Source of the DNA: an uncultured Clostridia bacterium
GTDB taxonomy: Bacteria; Bacillota; Clostridia; Oscillospirales; Acutalibacteraceae
Length of the DNA: 58,755 nucleotides
NCBI GenBank assembly: GCA_937877675.1
Contig: CALEIS010000051.1
Coordinates: forward strand, 1 to 58,755
Direction of reading: 5' to 3'
Shown: in pieces, positions 8,989-16,884 of the stretch
Position numbering within the stretch: position 1 is the first letter of the stretch
Layout of the letters: each line of letters starts with the position of its first letter
The notes under the pieces: generated by a model
What the model was told of the DNA's origin: nothing
Seen by the model: only the letters and a program-made list of their open reading frames with translations
The model's database searches: none
Program-made: the position numbers and the translations under genes

Positions 8989-9017
8989 TTGCAAAATCTG
9001 TTTGATTACATTATACT
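8989..9017 (+). promoter_or_regulatory. Promoter for the sulfatase
   Basis: TTGCAA (8989-8994), 17 bases and TATACT (9012-9017) are followed by AAGGTGGTG as ribosome binding site. Confidence 0.72.
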
Positions 9018-9041
9018 GTAATCATTAAAGGTGGTGCTTTT

Positions 9042-10448
9042 ATGCAGAAAAAACCAAATATTTTATTTATTATAACTGATGACCAAAGATTTGACACAAT
9101 TCACGCACTTGGTAACAAGGAAATTATCACACCAAATCTTGATAAACTTACAAAGCGTGGCACATCATTTGTCCGTGCACATATTGCAGGTGGCACTTGT
9201 GGTGCAGTTTGTATGCCTAGCCGTGCTATGGTTATGTCGGGCAGAAATCCCTTTCATTTGGAAGAATTAGGTGGTAATATTCCACCCCAACACAAAACTC
9301 TTGCAGAAACATTTAAAAATAACGGATATGAAACTATCGGACTTGGTAAGTGGCATAACGGATGCCCTGCTTATGCACGAAGTTTCACTCAGGGTGCAAA
9401 GATTTTCTTCGGTGGTATGTGGGACCATTGGAATGTGCCAACTTGTCGCTATGACCCTACTGGAAAATACGACAATGTAATCAACTTTGTGGTTGACTTT
9501 TACAATGATAATCATCCACAGGAGCAACATTGTGACGAGTTTGACCCAGGTAAACATTCAAGCACGTTGCTGACTGATGCTGCTATTGATTTGCTTAATA
9601 AAAATGTGGGTAAAGAAAAACCATTCTTTATGTATTTGGCATATCTAGCGCCCCATGACCCTCGTACAATGCCTGATGAATTCCGTCAAATGTATGATGC
9701 TGAAAAAATCACTTTGCCACCAAATTTCCAAGAGATTATTGACACAAATTATCCACTTATGGTGCATCGTGACGAGCATCTTGCAGCGTATCCTCGCGAC
9801 GAAAAGGAGATTAAGCGACATATTGCCGAGTATTTCGCAATGATAACACATCTCGACCATGAAATCGGCAGATTGCTTGATGCTTTGCACGAGTCAGGAG
9901 AAGAAGATAATACAATTATCGTGTTTACAGGGGATAATGGTCTTGCTGTTGGTCAACACGGTTGGTTAGGCAAAGAAGATATTTACGAGCACGGTGTGCG
10001 TATTCCTCTCATTATGGCAGGGCCCGGAATTGCAGGAAATGTTCGAAATGATGCTTATGTTTATCTTTATGACATTTTCCCAACACTTTGTGAGAAAATT
10101 GGCATAGATATTCCAAATTCAGTTGATGGAAAAAGCTTTGCACATCTTCTTGACGGTGAACATGGGGATAAATTCCGTGACGAATTATATCTTATTTTTG
10201 ACCAATTTGTTCGTGGAGTAAAGGACGATAACTACAAGCTTATTGAATATCGTAACGGTGATAAGGAAGAAGATAAATGGACTTTCCTTTATGATATAAA
10301 GAATGACCCTTGGGAAACAAAGAATCTTGCTGATTGTGATGAATACAAAGAAAAAATCGGTGAAATGAGAGAAAAAATCATTAAACATCGTGATGATTGG
10401 GAAGAACAATCTCACCCATGGGGCATAGATTTCTGGGGAAGATTCTAA
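9042..10448 (+). CDS. Type I sulfatase (Cys-type, formylglycine-dependent)
   Basis: Sulfatases hydrolyse sulfate esters with a formylglycine made from Cys or Ser. The 468-residue product has the N-terminal metal site FIITDDQR (D13, D14) and the signature C57-M-P-S-R61, so C57 is the predicted formylglycine precursor. GDNGL near residue 300 supplies further metal ligands. There is no signal peptide, which suggests cytoplasmic action on imported small sulfated sugars, choline sulfate or phosphonate-type esters. No sulfatase-maturing radical SAM enzyme is encoded in this window; one would be needed elsewhere. It is a single-gene unit with its own promoter and terminator. Confidence 0.92.
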   Translation: MQKKPNILFIITDDQRFDTIHALGNKEIITPNLDKLTKRGTSFVRAHIAGGTCGAVCMPSRAMVMSGRNPFHLEELGGNIPPQHKTLAETFKNNGYETIGLGKWHNGCPAYARSFTQGAKIFFGGMWDHWNVPTCRYDPTGKYDNVINFVVDFYNDNHPQEQHCDEFDPGKHSSTLLTDAAIDLLNKNVGKEKPFFMYLAYLAPHDPRTMPDEFRQMYDAEKITLPPNFQEIIDTNYPLMVHRDEHLAAYPRDEKEIKRHIAEYFAMITHLDHEIGRLLDALHESGEEDNTIIVFTGDNGLAVGQHGWLGKEDIYEHGVRIPLIMAGPGIAGNVRNDAYVYLYDIFPTLCEKIGIDIPNSVDGKSFAHLLDGEHGDKFRDELYLIFDQFVRGVKDDNYKLIEYRNGDKEEDKWTFLYDIKNDPWETKNLADCDEYKEKIGEMREKIIKHRDDWEEQSHPWGIDFWGRF

Positions 10449-10466
10449 AATTAAAATGAATAATTA

Positions 10467-10498
10467 TTCCCACCTAAGTTTGGGTGGGAAATTTTTTT
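10467..10498 (+). terminator. Intrinsic terminator after the sulfatase
   Basis: TTCCCACC (10467-10474) pairs with GGTGGGAA (10483-10490); seven T residues follow. Confidence 0.88.
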
Positions 10499-10528
10499 AA
10501 AAAATATGTCAAAGTTCACAAAAAACTA

Positions 10529-10556
10529 TTGAAAAACTATATTTTTTTGGTACAAT
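10529..10556 (+). promoter_or_regulatory. Promoter for the purine permease
   Basis: TTGAAA (10529-10534), 16 bases and TACAAT (10551-10556) precede an AGGAGAGG ribosome binding site. The leader is too short for a purine riboswitch. Confidence 0.6.
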
Positions 10557-10594
10557 AAAGTTATAGTTATTAAACTATAAAAGGAGAGGAAAAT

Positions 10595-11995
10595 ATGGAT
10601 AAATTCTTTAAAATCACTGAACGTGGTTCAAACGTGAGAACTGAAATTATCGCAGGTCTTACAACATTCTTTGCTATGGCATACATTATCGTTGTAAACC
10701 CAAATCAGCTTGTTGGTTTCAGTTTTGATGTTCCTGGTGTTCCAAAAATCTGGAATGCGGTTTATATCGCATCAATCGTTGCTGCTGTAATTGGTACATT
10801 ACTCTATGCATTTTATGCAAAGTTACCTTTTGCACAGGCTTGTGGAATGGGTCTTAACTCATTCTTCTTCACATCATTTGTGCTTCCACAGATTATTGCT
10901 GGAAATGATGTAATCAAGGGCTATCAGGCTGGTCTTGTAATTATTCTTGTTTCAGGTCTTGTTTTCTTGATTTTATCAATTACAGGTATTCGTAGCTATA
11001 TTGCAAAAGCAATGCCTGACTGTATCAAAAAGGCAATTCCTGCAGGTATCGGCTTATTTATTGCATTCATTGGCTTCCAGAATGTTGGTATTATTCAGGC
11101 TAACCAATATACATTAGTTCAGTTTGTAAAACTTAATGGTGTTACATGGGAAAGTGTTGCTCCTGCAGTTGTAGCACTTATTGGTTTTGTTATTATTGCC
11201 ATCCTTACAAAACTTAAGGTTAAGGGCGCAGTTCTTCTTGGTATCCTTGCAACAACAGTTGTTTATTATCTTTCAACATGGCAGGTACCAAACTTTGATA
11301 TGAGTTCAGTTGCACAGCCATTCAAAGATTTCGCAGAAATCGGTATCACAGGCGTATTCCAGGCTGAATCTTGGAAAAATGCTTTTGGTGGTGAAATGAT
11401 TGGTAGCGTATTCTCAGTAATTATGCTTATCGTTACATTCTGCCTTGTTGATATGTTCGACACAATTGGTACTCTTTATGGTGCTGCTTCAGAAGCTGAT
11501 ATGCTCGACGAAAACGGCGACCCAGTTGACATTGAAAAATCAATGGCTTGTGACTCTATTGCAACTGTAGCAGGTTCAGTTTGCGGTACATCAACAGTTA
11601 CTACATTCGTTGAATGTGCATCAGGTGTTGCTGCAGGTGGTAGAACAGGTCTTACAAGTTTGGTAACATCACTTTGCTTTATTGCATGTCTTTTCTTATC
11701 ACCATTTGCAAGTATTATTCCTGCAGCTGCAACAGCTCCAGCACTTATTTTCGTTGGTGTTCTTATGCTTAAGAACTTCTCAAAAGTTGATATGGAAGAT
11801 ATGAGAAGTGCAGTTCCTGCATTCTTAACTCTTGTTATGATGCCTCTCACATACTCAATCGCAAATGGTATTGGTATCGGTGCAATGGCATACGTTCTCA
11901 TCACATTGTTCACAGGTAAATTCACAAAGAAAGATATTGCAGTTACAATTATCGCAATCCTCTTTGCTTGCAAGTTTGTATTTGGTACAATGTAA
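10595..11995 (+). CDS. AzgA-family (NCS2) adenine/guanine/hypoxanthine permease
   Basis: This is a 466-residue polytopic membrane protein with the typical family N-terminus (MDKFFKITERG, then VRTEIIAGLTTFFAMAYII and VNPNQL). DMFDTIGTLYG and the GTSTVTTFVE segment match the two re-entrant substrate-site helices of NCS2/AzgA transporters. It imports purine bases by proton symport for salvage. About 12-14 membrane helices are visible. The start is fixed by AGGAGAGG. It is a single-gene unit flanked by terminators. No purine riboswitch is present in the leader, so regulation, if any, is by another route. Confidence 0.95.
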   Translation: MDKFFKITERGSNVRTEIIAGLTTFFAMAYIIVVNPNQLVGFSFDVPGVPKIWNAVYIASIVAAVIGTLLYAFYAKLPFAQACGMGLNSFFFTSFVLPQIIAGNDVIKGYQAGLVIILVSGLVFLILSITGIRSYIAKAMPDCIKKAIPAGIGLFIAFIGFQNVGIIQANQYTLVQFVKLNGVTWESVAPAVVALIGFVIIAILTKLKVKGAVLLGILATTVVYYLSTWQVPNFDMSSVAQPFKDFAEIGITGVFQAESWKNAFGGEMIGSVFSVIMLIVTFCLVDMFDTIGTLYGAASEADMLDENGDPVDIEKSMACDSIATVAGSVCGTSTVTTFVECASGVAAGGRTGLTSLVTSLCFIACLFLSPFASIIPAAATAPALIFVGVLMLKNFSKVDMEDMRSAVPAFLTLVMMPLTYSIANGIGIGAMAYVLITLFTGKFTKKDIAVTIIAILFACKFVFGTM

Positions 11996-12012
11996 AATCT
12001 GTAATAAATATT

Positions 12013-12041
12013 CCCCATCGAGAAATCGGTGGGGATTTTTT
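12013..12041 (+). terminator. Intrinsic terminator with GAAA loop
   Basis: A 9-bp stem (12013-12021 with 12026-12034, one G-T pair) closes a GAAA loop and is followed by a T run that ends one base before the next -35. Confidence 0.9.
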
Positions 12042-12042
12042 A

Positions 12043-12071
12043 TTGCAATATATTTTTAAATAGGATATACT
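12043..12071 (+). promoter_or_regulatory. Promoter for the aldo/keto reductase
   Basis: TTGCAA (12043-12048), 17 bases and TATACT (12066-12071) are directly fused to the preceding terminator tail. Confidence 0.7.
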
Positions 12072-12102
12072 TGATTCAAAAGTAATATGAATGGGTGAGA
12101 TT

Positions 12103-13014
12103 ATGTATAATATTCAATTAGGTAAAAGTAGCTTACAAGTGCCAACTATTGCAGTTGGCTGTATGCGAATCAGTGATATGAGTGAAAAAGAAGTATCTGC
12201 ATTTGTGGATACTGCATTGAACTTTGGTGCAAACTTTTTTGACCATGCCGATATTTATGGTGGTGGAAAAAGTGAAGAAGTTTTTGGTAAAGCAATAAAA
12301 TCTATAAAAAGAGAAGACATTTTAATTCAAACTAAATGTGGTATCAGAAAAGGTCAATTTGATTTCTCTTATGACCACATTGTGAATTCAGTTGATGGTA
12401 GTCTTAAAAGACTTGGTACTGACTATATTGATGTACTTCTGTTACATCGTCCTGATGCACTTATGGAGCCTGAAGAAGTTGCAAAAGCATTTGACTATTT
12501 GAAATCATCAGGCAAGGTTCGTAATTTTGGTGTTTCAAATCAAAATCCATATCAGATGCAACTTTTACAGAATTCACTTGATATGCCAATTTGTGCAAAT
12601 CAGTTGCAATTTGGTATTATGCACACCCCAATGATTCAGTCGGGCATTAATGTTAATATGTATAACGAATCAGGTGTTAACCGTGATGGGGGAGTACTTG
12701 ATTTTTGCCGACTTAACAACATTACAATTCAACCTTGGTCACCAATGCAATATGGTTTCTTTAAGGGTTGCTTTATTGATAACGAGAAATTCCCTGAACT
12801 CAATAAAACTATGGATGATATAGCTGAAAAATATGGTGTTTCTAAGACAACACTTGCATTCTCTTGGATTCTTCGTCATCCTGCTAAAATGCAACCTGTA
12901 ACAGGAACAACAAACCTTACAAGACTTGCAGATTGCCTTAAATCAGCAGATATAAAACTCACTCGTGAAGAATGGTACGAAATCTACCGTGCTGCAGGCA
13001 ATGTTCTCCCATAA
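12103..13014 (+). CDS. Aldo/keto reductase (YdhF-like)
   Basis: The 303-residue protein is an NAD(P)H-dependent oxidoreductase of the AKR family. The catalytic tetrad is visible as D47 and Y52 (in FFDHADIYGGG), K78 (IQTKCG) and H115 (LLHRPD). The C-terminal GTTNLTRL segment matches the cofactor phosphate-binding motif. An upstream ATG at 12091 exists, but GGGTG overlaps it and is well spaced for the ATG at 12103, which I prefer. It is a single-gene unit. The physiological carbonyl substrate is unknown. Confidence 0.92.
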   Translation: MYNIQLGKSSLQVPTIAVGCMRISDMSEKEVSAFVDTALNFGANFFDHADIYGGGKSEEVFGKAIKSIKREDILIQTKCGIRKGQFDFSYDHIVNSVDGSLKRLGTDYIDVLLLHRPDALMEPEEVAKAFDYLKSSGKVRNFGVSNQNPYQMQLLQNSLDMPICANQLQFGIMHTPMIQSGINVNMYNESGVNRDGGVLDFCRLNNITIQPWSPMQYGFFKGCFIDNEKFPELNKTMDDIAEKYGVSKTTLAFSWILRHPAKMQPVTGTTNLTRLADCLKSADIKLTREEWYEIYRAAGNVLP

Positions 13015-13019
13015 ATATG

Positions 13020-13055
13020 ACTCTCTACTTTAAAAGTAGAGAGTTTATTTTTTTT
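13020..13055 (+). terminator. Intrinsic terminator after the aldo/keto reductase
   Basis: ACTCTCTACT (13020-13029) pairs with AGTAGAGAGT (13035-13044); a T-rich tract follows to 13055. Confidence 0.88.
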
Positions 13056-13065
13056 CAACAATATC

Positions 13066-13094
13066 TTGAATATTTGGAAAAACGAATATATAAT
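13066..13094 (+). promoter_or_regulatory. Promoter for the ceramidase-like gene
   Basis: TTGAAT (13066-13071), 17 bases and a consensus TATAAT (13089-13094) lie about 30 bases before the start. Confidence 0.75.
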
Positions 13095-13123
13095 TAGAAT
13101 ATAAAACATAAGGGGAAATTATT

Positions 13124-14737
13124 ATGACTAAAAAAATATGTGCGGTTTTACTTTCTGTGATTCTTGCATTTTCAGTTATTGCAGTACCAGTTTCTGCATG
13201 TTTTGATGTATCTTCATCAAAGGTATCAACTGTTAATGTAGAAAATGTATTTAATCAGGCTCTTGATGTACTTATTCACAGAGTTTTAAAAGTTCTTAAC
13301 TTCTTCTGGCCAGGTTACGATGGCGAATGGGATAAAAAAGATGACTATACATCATCCAATTTCTATGAAGGCGAAGAAAAGTTTGATAAAAACGCAGAAA
13401 ACGGTGCTAGCTGGTATTTAGGTTATGCAGGAGCATCCCTTTTAGACGGAATTGATGTAATGAATGGTGAATATTTCCTTGCAGGGTCTTTAGAGCCATT
13501 TGAAGGAAGAGTACCAAAAGAAATATGCGACGACCAAAGAGTGCGTGTATATGCTATTTCTGATGGTACTGGTGGAATAGTTATTCAGGCTGTTATTGAT
13601 GGATTTGGCATTTCACGTGGGGATGTATTAGAAATCCGTTCACGAATGAATGAATATGTTAAGGCAAATGGTCTTAATGTGGTTAGTATTAATGTATCTG
13701 CATTACATCAGCATTCTTGCATAGATACTTTGGGAATGAATATTCCGTTGGTACCAGCGCTACTTATCAACACAACTAATGCTGCTCTCGGTGGTATTTT
13801 TGATAGATTTAAGATTGTTAAGAATCAGGAATTTATGGAAAACCTTTTCACAAAGACTGTTGATTGTATGCAAAAGGCAGTTGAATCAATGGAGAAGGGA
13901 AATCTCTATTACGGAAATGCAGATATTAGTGAGTATATGAGAGATGCTCGTGACCCTATCTCTTTTGATTCAAATATCCACAGATTAAGATTTGTTCCTA
14001 AAAATGGGGGCAAGGAAACATGGATTTTACAGGGCTCAATGCACGCTACTGGATTTGGTGCAGGTCCTGACGAGTTAACGGCTGACTATCCATATTATAT
14101 TGAAAAAGCAATTAACGAAAAAGCAGGTGCAAACGTTGTTTATGTAATGGGTGCAGAGTTAGCAATTAAAATGGAAGATGATTTAACTTACAATCCGGAA
14201 GTATCTGATATCGAAAATCTTGCTAACTATGGTTATGCGATTGCAGACAAGGTAATGGGAATAAAGAATGATATTAAGCTTGACCCTGTCCTTAATATTG
14301 CACATAAAGAAGTTAATATTGAAGTTGATAATGGTATTCTTACACTTGCGGCAAGACAGGATGTTTTGAAGGCTGTAATTGTTAAAGATGGCAGAAAGAA
14401 TATCATGGTAACGGAAATCGGATACATGGAGCTTGGTAATAAGGTAGGTATCTTCCTTTGTCCTGGTGAATTCGACCCAACACTTATTTTTGGCGGTCCT
14501 GAATCAGGTGATGCAGCTTGGTTTGGTGGCAGTTGGGATTATCCTGCACCTAAGGATGTTGCAGGTATAGAAAATGTTATGGTATTTGGTCTTTGCAACG
14601 ACCAGGTAGGTTATGTGCTTCGTGACAACGAATACCATTCATTACTTTCTGAAAACGAAGAAGTTAATGTTATTAGCAAAAAAGCAGGTTCAGTTTTCAC
14701 AGAAGCATATATTGACCTTATAAATGATATGAAATAA
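13124..14737 (+). CDS. Secreted neutral/alkaline ceramidase-like protein
   Basis: The 537-residue product has a signal peptide (MTKKICAVLLSVILAFSVIA, cleavage near VSA). Its layout resembles the neutral ceramidase catalytic domain: YAGASLLDGID near residue 100, then strands with VRVYAISDG, and SALHQHSCID near residue 195, which corresponds to the zinc-binding THTHSG motif of true ceramidases. GSMHATGFGAGPDE near residue 305 would be the second conserved His region. If correct, it cleaves or binds N-acyl lipids outside the cell. The HQHS motif differs from the canonical HTHS, so activity is uncertain. Between the signal and catalytic part lies an amphipathic stretch (LIHRVLKVLNFFWPG). The next gene follows after 36 bases and may be cotranscribed. 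Confidence 0.6.
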   Translation: MTKKICAVLLSVILAFSVIAVPVSACFDVSSSKVSTVNVENVFNQALDVLIHRVLKVLNFFWPGYDGEWDKKDDYTSSNFYEGEEKFDKNAENGASWYLGYAGASLLDGIDVMNGEYFLAGSLEPFEGRVPKEICDDQRVRVYAISDGTGGIVIQAVIDGFGISRGDVLEIRSRMNEYVKANGLNVVSINVSALHQHSCIDTLGMNIPLVPALLINTTNAALGGIFDRFKIVKNQEFMENLFTKTVDCMQKAVESMEKGNLYYGNADISEYMRDARDPISFDSNIHRLRFVPKNGGKETWILQGSMHATGFGAGPDELTADYPYYIEKAINEKAGANVVYVMGAELAIKMEDDLTYNPEVSDIENLANYGYAIADKVMGIKNDIKLDPVLNIAHKEVNIEVDNGILTLAARQDVLKAVIVKDGRKNIMVTEIGYMELGNKVGIFLCPGEFDPTLIFGGPESGDAAWFGGSWDYPAPKDVAGIENVMVFGLCNDQVGYVLRDNEYHSLLSENEEVNVISKKAGSVFTEAYIDLINDMK

Positions 14738-14773
14738 TAGACAAATATAATTTTCTAAGAGAAGGGAATCAGT

Positions 14774-15697
14774 ATGGCAAAAAAAGTATTAACACCTGAA
14801 CAGTTAGAAATCAAGGCATTGAAAAAGCAAAGAAGAGCAAAACGTAACACATCATTCCTTGCGGTTGTTCTAGCAGTTGCATTGACAGCTGGTGCAGTTG
14901 TTATTGCAAAATCAACAGCATCAAAATCGATTCAGACTTCTAGTACTGGTGAGACGACTGAAAGTACAACTGAAGCATTAAAGAGTGAAATGGTAATTGG
15001 CGAAGATGGCACAATTACAATCATCGGTGACCCAAACGATAAAACAGAGAATGGTGAGAGTAACAAAATGGAACTCTCCGCTAACCCCGCAGATTGGTCA
15101 ACAGAGGAAATTGTTGCTGTATATAAAAATGCTGCATCAAAATCTCACTCATCAGTAGAATCATCTCAGATAATGTTAATGCCTAAGCTGGTTGTTAACG
15201 ATGGCGATGGTGCATTGGGTGCATTTCTTAAAATGATTAGTCCTGTTATTCAGGCAGTACTTAAAAATAACGCAACTACTTATGGCGGTGTTACAGGTGG
15301 TTACACCAAAATGGTGCCTGAAGATGTACAGTCTGCAAAGGCATATAAAGAAGGCGACTATATAGTAATCGAAATGATTATGGTTGAACAAATTGATGGA
15401 ATTTATGGCGATTTCCAAGGTGGCTCTGTAGGTCATGCGATTAATGTTTTAGGAAATGTTGCAACAGCGGTAGAACAATTCCCTGCATTTAACATTAAGT
15501 TTGAGGAAGCAGATATTAAAGTTCATTATACAAACCCAAATGTTAAAGTCAGAATCAACAGTAGTGGTATTATTGAAAAAGGCACATGGAGCTACGATTC
15601 ACTGATTTACATAAGAAACTTGGATGTTAACAGAATAATGATAAATAAAGCAGATGCTGAAATTGACTATATAATCACCATTGGTGGTGGATTTTAA
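14774..15697 (+). CDS. Membrane-anchored protein of an unrecognised family, paralogue of 16885-17742
   Basis: The 307-residue protein has a basic cytoplasmic N-terminus, one transmembrane helix at about residues 28-47, a Thr/Ser/Glu-rich linker and an extracellular domain from about residue 100. That domain shares clear similarity with the lipoprotein at 16885-17742: NPADW versus NPAEW, SAKAYKEGDYIVIEM versus GAKAYKSGNNIVIEM, GSVGHAINVLG versus GTVGHAISVVG, and KGTWSY versus NGTWSY. I do not recognise the family. AGAGAAGGG supports the start. The gap to the ceramidase-like gene is 36 bases without a clear promoter, so the two probably form one operon, and a terminator follows. Confidence 0.75.
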   Translation: MAKKVLTPEQLEIKALKKQRRAKRNTSFLAVVLAVALTAGAVVIAKSTASKSIQTSSTGETTESTTEALKSEMVIGEDGTITIIGDPNDKTENGESNKMELSANPADWSTEEIVAVYKNAASKSHSSVESSQIMLMPKLVVNDGDGALGAFLKMISPVIQAVLKNNATTYGGVTGGYTKMVPEDVQSAKAYKEGDYIVIEMIMVEQIDGIYGDFQGGSVGHAINVLGNVATAVEQFPAFNIKFEEADIKVHYTNPNVKVRINSSGIIEKGTWSYDSLIYIRNLDVNRIMINKADAEIDYIITIGGGF

Positions 15698-15712
15698 ACA
15701 ATAAATATTGTG

Positions 15713-15742
15713 GTGCTTATTCCATGGGATAAGCACTTTTTT
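15713..15742 (+). terminator. Intrinsic terminator
   Basis: GTGCTTAT pairs with ATAAGCAC in a stem of about 10 bp (15713-15736); six T residues follow and lead directly into the next -35. Confidence 0.87.
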
Positions 15743-15743
15743 A

Positions 15744-15772
15744 TTGTCAAAATTACGGTGTTATGTTATGAT
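15744..15772 (+). promoter_or_regulatory. Promoter for the GH43-like gene
   Basis: TTGTCA (15744-15749), 17 bases and TATGAT (15767-15772) are placed directly after the terminator tail. Confidence 0.62.
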
Positions 15773-15789
15773 AAAAATAGGTGATGATT

Positions 15790-16809
15790 ATGCAACAAAT
15801 TCTTACACAGATTACTTCAGTTTTATTATCAATACTAGCTTTCCTTGGCATTGTAACTATAACTCCATACGATAAACCCATTGATAATTACAATGGTGGT
15901 GACCCTTTTATTGTAGAGGATGAAACAGGAGTGTATTATACCTTCACCACAGGTGGTGGGGTGGATATCAGAAAAATAAAATCCTTTGATGATACTACTG
16001 TTTTGGAACAAAAAACTGTTTATTGGTGTGGTAATGATGGAATTATCAAGGACATATGGGCACCTGAAATCCATAAAATAGGTGATAAGTGGTATATAAT
16101 TGCTTGTGGTGTTTTTGATAAATCTGTTGTGCCTGAAGGTACAATGCCAAAGGCTAATAAGAAAACAGAACACGATGACTATTATCGTTATGGTTTTATT
16201 TTAGAAAGTAAAACAGAAGATATAATGGGTGAATATGAATTTAAAGGATATTTGGCTCCTGATGGAATGAATAATATTGACGGAACATATCTTCAAAAGG
16301 ATGGTAAATTATATTATGTGTGCTCAGCATATCTTGATGTGGCACATCAATGTATTTATATGACAGAAATGGAAAATCCTTACACACTAAAAACGGACGA
16401 AAATGGAAATCATAAATCTGTAATGTTATCTCAACCTCAATACAGTTGGGAGAAAAAAGGATGGAAGGTGAATGAAGGTCCTGCAATCCTTTATAATAAC
16501 GACGATTTATTTATAGTGTATTCTGCAAGTGGTTTTAGTTCAGGTGGATATTGTATGGGTATGCTCACTTTTAATGGTGGTGACATTTTAGATGAGAAAA
16601 ATTGGACCAAGGGAAGAAACCGAGTTCATTATCACCAACCATTAAAGAATATCTATAATGCAGGACATTGTAGCTTCTTGTATAGAGAAAACGGTGATAT
16701 CTATATGGTGTACCATGCTACTCAAACAAGAAAGTTTGAAAATTCCCCACGTCTGACATATATTAAAAGGGTAGAATTTAAAAATGGAGTTCCAGAATTT
16801 TCAATCTAA
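15790..16809 (+). CDS. GH43-like glycoside hydrolase, membrane-anchored
   Basis: The 339-residue protein has a five-bladed-propeller glycosidase layout of the GH43/GH32 type. GGDPFIV gives the likely base D38, DIWAPEIHK and NIDGTYL supply the middle acidic residues, NEGPAIL supplies the probable catalytic acid Glu, and GHCSFLY is a typical late blade motif. Such enzymes usually cleave arabinose- or xylose-containing side chains. An N-terminal hydrophobic segment (about residues 8-24) lacks basic residues before it. A GTG at 15781 and an ATG at 15784 lie within the ribosome binding site AGGTG (15779-15783), so the ATG at 15790 is the likely start. It sits between two genes of an unknown paralogous family. 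Confidence 0.85.
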   Translation: MQQILTQITSVLLSILAFLGIVTITPYDKPIDNYNGGDPFIVEDETGVYYTFTTGGGVDIRKIKSFDDTTVLEQKTVYWCGNDGIIKDIWAPEIHKIGDKWYIIACGVFDKSVVPEGTMPKANKKTEHDDYYRYGFILESKTEDIMGEYEFKGYLAPDGMNNIDGTYLQKDGKLYYVCSAYLDVAHQCIYMTEMENPYTLKTDENGNHKSVMLSQPQYSWEKKGWKVNEGPAILYNNDDLFIVYSASGFSSGGYCMGMLTFNGGDILDEKNWTKGRNRVHYHQPLKNIYNAGHCSFLYRENGDIYMVYHATQTRKFENSPRLTYIKRVEFKNGVPEFSI

Positions 16810-16824
16810 AATATTGTCACTTCA

Positions 16825-16853
16825 TTGACAAAATATGTTTAGTGTAGTAAAAT
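16825..16853 (+). promoter_or_regulatory. Promoter for the lipoprotein at 16885
   Basis: Consensus TTGACA (16825-16830), 17 bases and TAAAAT (16848-16853) precede an AGGAGG ribosome binding site. Confidence 0.78.
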
Positions 16854-16884
16854 CTTCGTGTATGTTTTGTAGGAGGATAATAGA

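Noticed and set aside
10499..10594. Purine riboswitch upstream of the AzgA permease
   Set aside because: The leader is under 40 bases after the -10 and has no paired P1-P2-P3 arrangement.
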